A DNA stretch of 16,528 nucleotides, from the NCBI RefSeq assembly GCF_000159955.1, contig NZ_GG695972.1, positions 293,525 to 310,052 on the forward strand. The letters are read 5' to 3'. This DNA is from Paenibacillus sp. oral taxon 786 str. D14 (GTDB lineage: Bacteria; Bacillota; Bacilli; Paenibacillales; Paenibacillaceae). Shown here in pieces: positions 13,654 through 16,528 of this stretch (position 1 is the first letter of the stretch; the number at the start of each line of letters is the position of its first letter). The notes under the pieces are model-generated. The model had not been told where the DNA came from. It was given only the letters and a program-made list of their open reading frames with translations, and did no database searches. A program made the translations under genes and the position numbers.

Positions 13654-14487
13654 TTGACTACGACAGTAATTGAAATTTTTATGATCGCGATTCTGGCGGG
13701 GATCGTGGGCTCGATTCTCGGATTGGGCGGCGGAATTATCGTGACCCCTGCGCTGACGCTGCTGTTTGGCGTGGACATCAACCATGCCATCGGGGCGAGC
13801 ATCATTTCCGTCATCGCCACTTCAAGCGGATCGGCGGTGGCGTACATTCGCGACCGGATCACCAATTTGCGGGTCGGCATGTTTCTGGAGATCGCCACGA
13901 CGGTCGGGGCGATTACCGGAGCATTTATCGGGGCGTTGATTGCCCCGCGGTTTTTGTATATTATTTTTGCCTTACTGCTGCTCTACTCGGCCTATGCCAT
14001 GATCAAAAAAAGCAAACAAGAGGTTCCGGAAAACGTTCCGCTGCATCCGGTGGCCGAAAAGCTGGGGCTGCAAGGGGAGTATTACGACAAGGCGCTGGGC
14101 AAGACCGTCGCCTATAACGTAGACCGTGTGTACGAAGGCTTTGGAGTCATGTACGGTGCGGGCGTCATTTCCGGGCTATTGGGCATTGGCAGCGGGAGTT
14201 TTAAGGTGATGGCGATGGACGTGTTTATGAAAATGCCGCTGAAAGTGTCGAGTGCCACCAGCAATTTTATGATGGGCGTTACGGCGGCGGCCAGTGCGGG
14301 GATCTATTTGCTCCGCGGGGACATAATTCCGGTGATTTCGGCTCCCGTTGCCCTGGGCGTTTTGATCGGAGCCACCGTCGGTTCACGCCTGATGCAGCGC
14401 ATGAAGAGTAAAACGATCCGCAAGCTGTTTATCCCGGTCATGGTGTACGTGGCGTTTCAAATGATCTATCAAGGATGGAGGGGCTGA
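13654..14487 (+). CDS. TauE/SafE family membrane transporter
   Basis: The 277-residue protein belongs to the TauE/SafE (DUF81) family of anion exporters, whose known members move sulfite, sulfonates or related anions. The two family repeats are visible: GSILGLGGGIIVTPAL (19-34) and SGLLGIGSGSFKVMAM (173-188). The surrounding hydrophobic segments indicate about seven to eight membrane spans, with a polar loop at about 118-160. The start is TTG (13654), with AAAGGAG upstream at an 11-base spacer; no ATG in frame gives a full first helix. The downstream DUF1634 gene begins 1 bp after its stop. With sulfate uptake genes nearby, a sulfur anion is a reasonable but unproven substrate. Confidence 0.9.
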   Translation: MTTTVIEIFMIAILAGIVGSILGLGGGIIVTPALTLLFGVDINHAIGASIISVIATSSGSAVAYIRDRITNLRVGMFLEIATTVGAITGAFIGALIAPRFLYIIFALLLLYSAYAMIKKSKQEVPENVPLHPVAEKLGLQGEYYDKALGKTVAYNVDRVYEGFGVMYGAGVISGLLGIGSGSFKVMAMDVFMKMPLKVSSATSNFMMGVTAAASAGIYLLRGDIIPVISAPVALGVLIGATVGSRLMQRMKSKTIRKLFIPVMVYVAFQMIYQGWRG

Positions 14488-14488
14488 C

Positions 14489-14866
14489 ATGGGCGACCGT
14501 AACGAGACAACGCAAAACCGCACCTTTGAGATTGAGACGGCCATCAGCAAAATGCTCCGGGTTGGCGTGATCCTCGCTGCCGCTGTGATCGTAATTGGGC
14601 TCATCCAGTTTTTGGTCACGGGCGACAGCGGATACCCGGGGGATACGTACCCTACCAGCTTTGGCGCGATCATGTCCGGCTTGCTGGCCTTGAAGTCGGT
14701 TGCGGTCATCCAGACCGGTTTGCTGCTGCTCATTTTGACGCCGGTATTTCGGGTGTTCGTCTCGCTCTTTTTGTTCTGGGCGGAGAAGGACTACCGGTAC
14801 GTAGTTATTACTGCCATTGTGTTTATCATCTTGATCCTGAGCTTCGCTTTGGGGAAGGCGGGCTAA
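14489..14866 (+). CDS. DUF1634 membrane protein, partner of TauE/SafE
   Basis: The 125-residue protein matches DUF1634: an N-terminal FEIETAISKMLRVGVILAAA, a loop SGYPGDTYPTSFGAIMSG, and VFRVFVSLFLFWAEKDYRYV. Four or so membrane segments are visible (about 24-43, 65-85, 87-103, 105-121). DUF1634 genes are typically found right after TauE/SafE genes, so it is probably an accessory subunit. Its ribosome binding site GGAGGGG lies inside the end of the upstream gene and its ATG is 1 bp past that stop, indicating translational coupling. Confidence 0.88.
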   Translation: MGDRNETTQNRTFEIETAISKMLRVGVILAAAVIVIGLIQFLVTGDSGYPGDTYPTSFGAIMSGLLALKSVAVIQTGLLLLILTPVFRVFVSLFLFWAEKDYRYVVITAIVFIILILSFALGKAG

Positions 14867-14885
14867 GGGAATCAGCGGGAATCTG

Positions 14886-14926
14886 GGGCTTTCTGACCGC
14901 GCGGCGGGGGAAGCCCTTTTGTTTTT
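14886..14926 (+). terminator. Intrinsic terminator after the TauE/DUF1634 operon
   Basis: GGGCTTTC pairs with GGAAGCCC (one G-U) around a GC-rich loop, followed by TTTTGTTTTT. It starts 20 bp after the DUF1634 stop. Confidence 0.83.
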
Positions 14927-14954
14927 GGACTTGCGGGGGCAGGATGATTATAAT
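14925..14954 (+). promoter_or_regulatory. Probable promoter of the Rossmann-fold gene
   Basis: A perfect TATAAT (14949-14954) has a weak TTGGAC (14925-14930) 18 bp upstream; the latter abuts the U tract of the preceding terminator. It would give a leader of about 50 nt. Confidence 0.55.
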
Positions 14955-15010
14955 GTAAGCAGCAAAACTTGGGAATCGCATCCAACAGCGAAGAAAGGGC
15001 GTACCGATAG

Positions 15011-15679
15011 ATGAAGATCGTATTATTTGGCGCAACGGGCATGATTGGAAAAAGAATCGCGGTGGAGGCGCTGCAACGCGGGCATGAAGTGACGGCAGTG
15101 GTCAGAGATCCGGCGCGGGCGGCCGAAACGGGGGTGACTGATCTCGTTCCGACGGATTCCAAAAGGGCCGGGCATTTGATACGGAAGGAAGGGGATATTT
15201 TGGTCCCCGATTCCATCGCCCGGCTGGTTCAAGGACAAGACCTTGTGATCAGCGCGTATGGGCCGCGCTTGGGGGAGGAGGACGAGCTCCTGGAAGCCAC
15301 GCGTTCGCTGATTGAAGGCGTAAAGCGCGGCGGTGTCCGCCGTCTGATCGCTGTGGGCGGAGCAGGCGGCTTGGAAGTTGCTCCAGGTGTGCGGCTCATG
15401 GACACGCCCGAGTTTCCGGAGGAGGTGCGGCCGTTGGCCCGGGCCCATGAAGAAGCGCTGAACCTCTACCGGGCGTCGGACCTGGAGTGGACGGTGTTAA
15501 GTCCGCCGGCGCTCATCGAGCCCGGGAAGCGCACAGGGATGTTCCGCTTAGGGTTAGACCGTCTGGTCGTCGACGAACGGGATCACAGCCGGATTACGGC
15601 GGAGGATTACGCAGCAGCCCTCCTGGACGAAGCGGAGGACCCGTATTATATCGGCACCCGTTTTACCGTAGGGTACTAG
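15011..15679 (+). CDS. NAD(P)H-binding Rossmann-fold protein (COG2910/YwnB-like)
   Basis: The 222-residue protein is an atypical short-chain dehydrogenase relative. It has the dinucleotide-binding GATGMIG (8-14) near the N-terminus, ISAYGP (80-85), LIAVGGAGGL (112-121) and the C-terminal WTVLSPPALIEPGKRTG and ITAEDYAAALLDE blocks typical of COG2910. The canonical catalytic YxxxK is not evident, as usual for this group, whose physiological substrates are mostly unknown. Residues 46-64 (VPTDSKRAGHLIRKEGDIL) are longer than the usual short acidic segment. The ATG at 15011 has only a weak AAAGGG 11 bases upstream. The next gene begins 22 bp later, so the two are likely co-transcribed. Confidence 0.87.
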   Translation: MKIVLFGATGMIGKRIAVEALQRGHEVTAVVRDPARAAETGVTDLVPTDSKRAGHLIRKEGDILVPDSIARLVQGQDLVISAYGPRLGEEDELLEATRSLIEGVKRGGVRRLIAVGGAGGLEVAPGVRLMDTPEFPEEVRPLARAHEEALNLYRASDLEWTVLSPPALIEPGKRTGMFRLGLDRLVVDERDHSRITAEDYAAALLDEAEDPYYIGTRFTVGY

Positions 15680-15701
15680 GTTAGATGGGGGAGGAGAACC
15701 A

Positions 15702-16528
15702 GTGAAATTCGTGACATCCGAGCAAATGCGTGCCGTCGACCGCTATGCGATTGAGCAGATCGGCATTCCGGCGGTCGCGTTAATGGAGAACGCCGGGCGG
15801 GCGATTGCCGAGGAGGTGCTGCTTTTTTGCCGGCAACGGCGGGAAGGGCGGCTGCCGGAGCGCCCCGAGGAGACGATCCGCGAGCGTCCAGCTGGTGCGG
15901 ACAGCTTGGACCGGGATCTGGGCAGCCCGCCAGCGTGGCCGGAAGAGCATTGGCTGATTCTCATCGGCAAGGGAAATAACGGTGGCGACGGCCTGGTGTG
16001 CGCCCGCCATTTGGTGGATGCGGGCGTTCGGGTGAGCCTGCTGTACGCCGAGGAGCCGGAGCGACTCGGCGGCGAAGCTGCGCTGCAGCATGCGATCGCT
16101 GCAGCGCTGGGGCTGCCGGGCGAGGTGTACACGCCCGGCGCGGTGGCGGCGGCCCGATCCCGCGGGGTGACGGGGATCGTGGACGCCTTGCTGGGCACCG
16201 GGGCGAAAGGAGCGCCCCGGGGGGCCTACGCCTCCCTGATTCGGGAGGCGAATGAGAGCCGGCTGCCGATCGTGGCAGCCGACATCCCCAGCGGGCTGGA
16301 TGCCGATACCGGCGCGGTACACGACCCGTGCATAGAGGCCCGGATCACCGTCTGTCTCGCCTTCTTGAAGGCGGGGCTGACGCAGTATCCGGGCGCGAAG
16401 GCGGCGGGGGACGTGATCGTCCGCTATATCGGCATTCCCCGCGCGCTTCCGCCGGGGATGGCGGAAGCCGGGGTGCTGCTCACCGAGGAGTCGCTGCGCG
16501 GCGAGCTCGGGGTGGACCCGGGGCGGCG
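15702..16528 (+). CDS. nnrE: NAD(P)H-hydrate epimerase, probably bifunctional with the dehydratase (5' part)
   Basis: The first 275 residues are visible before the window end. They begin VKFVTSEQMRAVDRYAIEQI and include the YjeF_N hallmarks ALMENAGRAIAEEV (26-39), GKGNNGGDG (89-97), VDALLGTG (160-167) and ADIPSGLDADTGAV (193-206). This domain epimerises damaged (R)-NAD(P)HX to the S form. After about residue 250 the sequence MAEAGVLLTEESLR looks like the entry to the C-terminal kinase-like dehydratase domain (NnrD), which lies outside the window. An Arg/Pro/Glu-rich insertion sits at about 46-80, before the GNNGGDG strand. The start is GTG at 15702, with GAGGAG 6 bases upstream. The gene is cut by the window edge, not broken. 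Confidence 0.93.
   Translation, partial: MKFVTSEQMRAVDRYAIEQIGIPAVALMENAGRAIAEEVLLFCRQRREGRLPERPEETIRERPAGADSLDRDLGSPPAWPEEHWLILIGKGNNGGDGLVCARHLVDAGVRVSLLYAEEPERLGGEAALQHAIAAALGLPGEVYTPGAVAAARSRGVTGIVDALLGTGAKGAPRGAYASLIREANESRLPIVAADIPSGLDADTGAVHDPCIEARITVCLAFLKAGLTQYPGAKAAGDVIVRYIGIPRALPPGMAEAGVLLTEESLRGELGVDPGR

Overview
This 16.5 kb window looks like chromosomal DNA of a Paenibacillus-like member of the Bacillota. The evidence is moderately high GC, strong GGAGG-type ribosome binding sites, TTG and GTG starts, many hairpin-plus-U-tract terminators, and Bacillus-family genes (ydjO, yezD, ccdC, a small cold-shock protein). The genus is my inference; no rRNA or other phylogenetic marker is present. 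I saw no tRNA, rRNA, CRISPR array, phage gene or transposase. The only repeat element is a nested palindromic repeat of the kind I associate with Paenibacillus intergenic regions.

Layout. (1) 173-1154, + strand: a stand-alone HD-GYP domain protein, probably a cyclic-di-GMP phosphodiesterase, followed by an unrecognised 111-residue protein. (2) 1174-4521, - strand: a TPP-riboswitch-controlled ABC transporter operon. In transcription order it holds promoter, TPP aptamer, intrinsic terminator, lipoprotein ThiY, an MTH1187/YkoF-like thiamine-binding protein, permease ThiX and ATPase ThiZ. It should import a thiamine pyrimidine precursor. (3) 4556-5451, + strand: two cold-shock genes, a Csp with a long hairpin-rich leader and YdjO. 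(4) 5563-6054, - strand: the membrane protein CcdC. (5) 6206-7741, + strand: an unusual fusion of an Rrf2-type regulator to a beta-propeller lactonase. (6) 7924-11094, + strand: sulfate transporter genes sbp-cysT-cysW behind a long leader that can fold into a multi-stem RNA; no cysA ATPase gene follows. (7) 11095-11653: a gene-free stretch holding the nested palindromic repeat and an operator-like inverted repeat. (8) 11654-11878: yezD, a small protein of the OscA/DUF2292 type linked to sulfur starvation. (9) 12085-13029, - strand: an unrecognised membrane protein. (10) 13154-16528, + strand: a GNAT acetyltransferase, a TauE/SafE exporter with a DUF1634 partner, a COG2910-type Rossmann protein, and the 5' part of a bifunctional NAD(P)H-hydrate repair enzyme cut by the window end.

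Two themes stand out. Thiamine precursor uptake is well explained by the riboswitch operon. Sulfur handling appears in sbp-cysT-cysW, YezD/OscA and possibly TauE/SafE. It may also involve the Rrf2 fusion immediately upstream, since the Firmicute cysteine regulator CymR is an Rrf2 protein, but that link is inference. The items most worth a second look are the Rrf2-lactonase fusion with an apparent internal start, the structured leader of sbp, the terminator-like hairpin in the csp leader, and the nested palindromic repeat.
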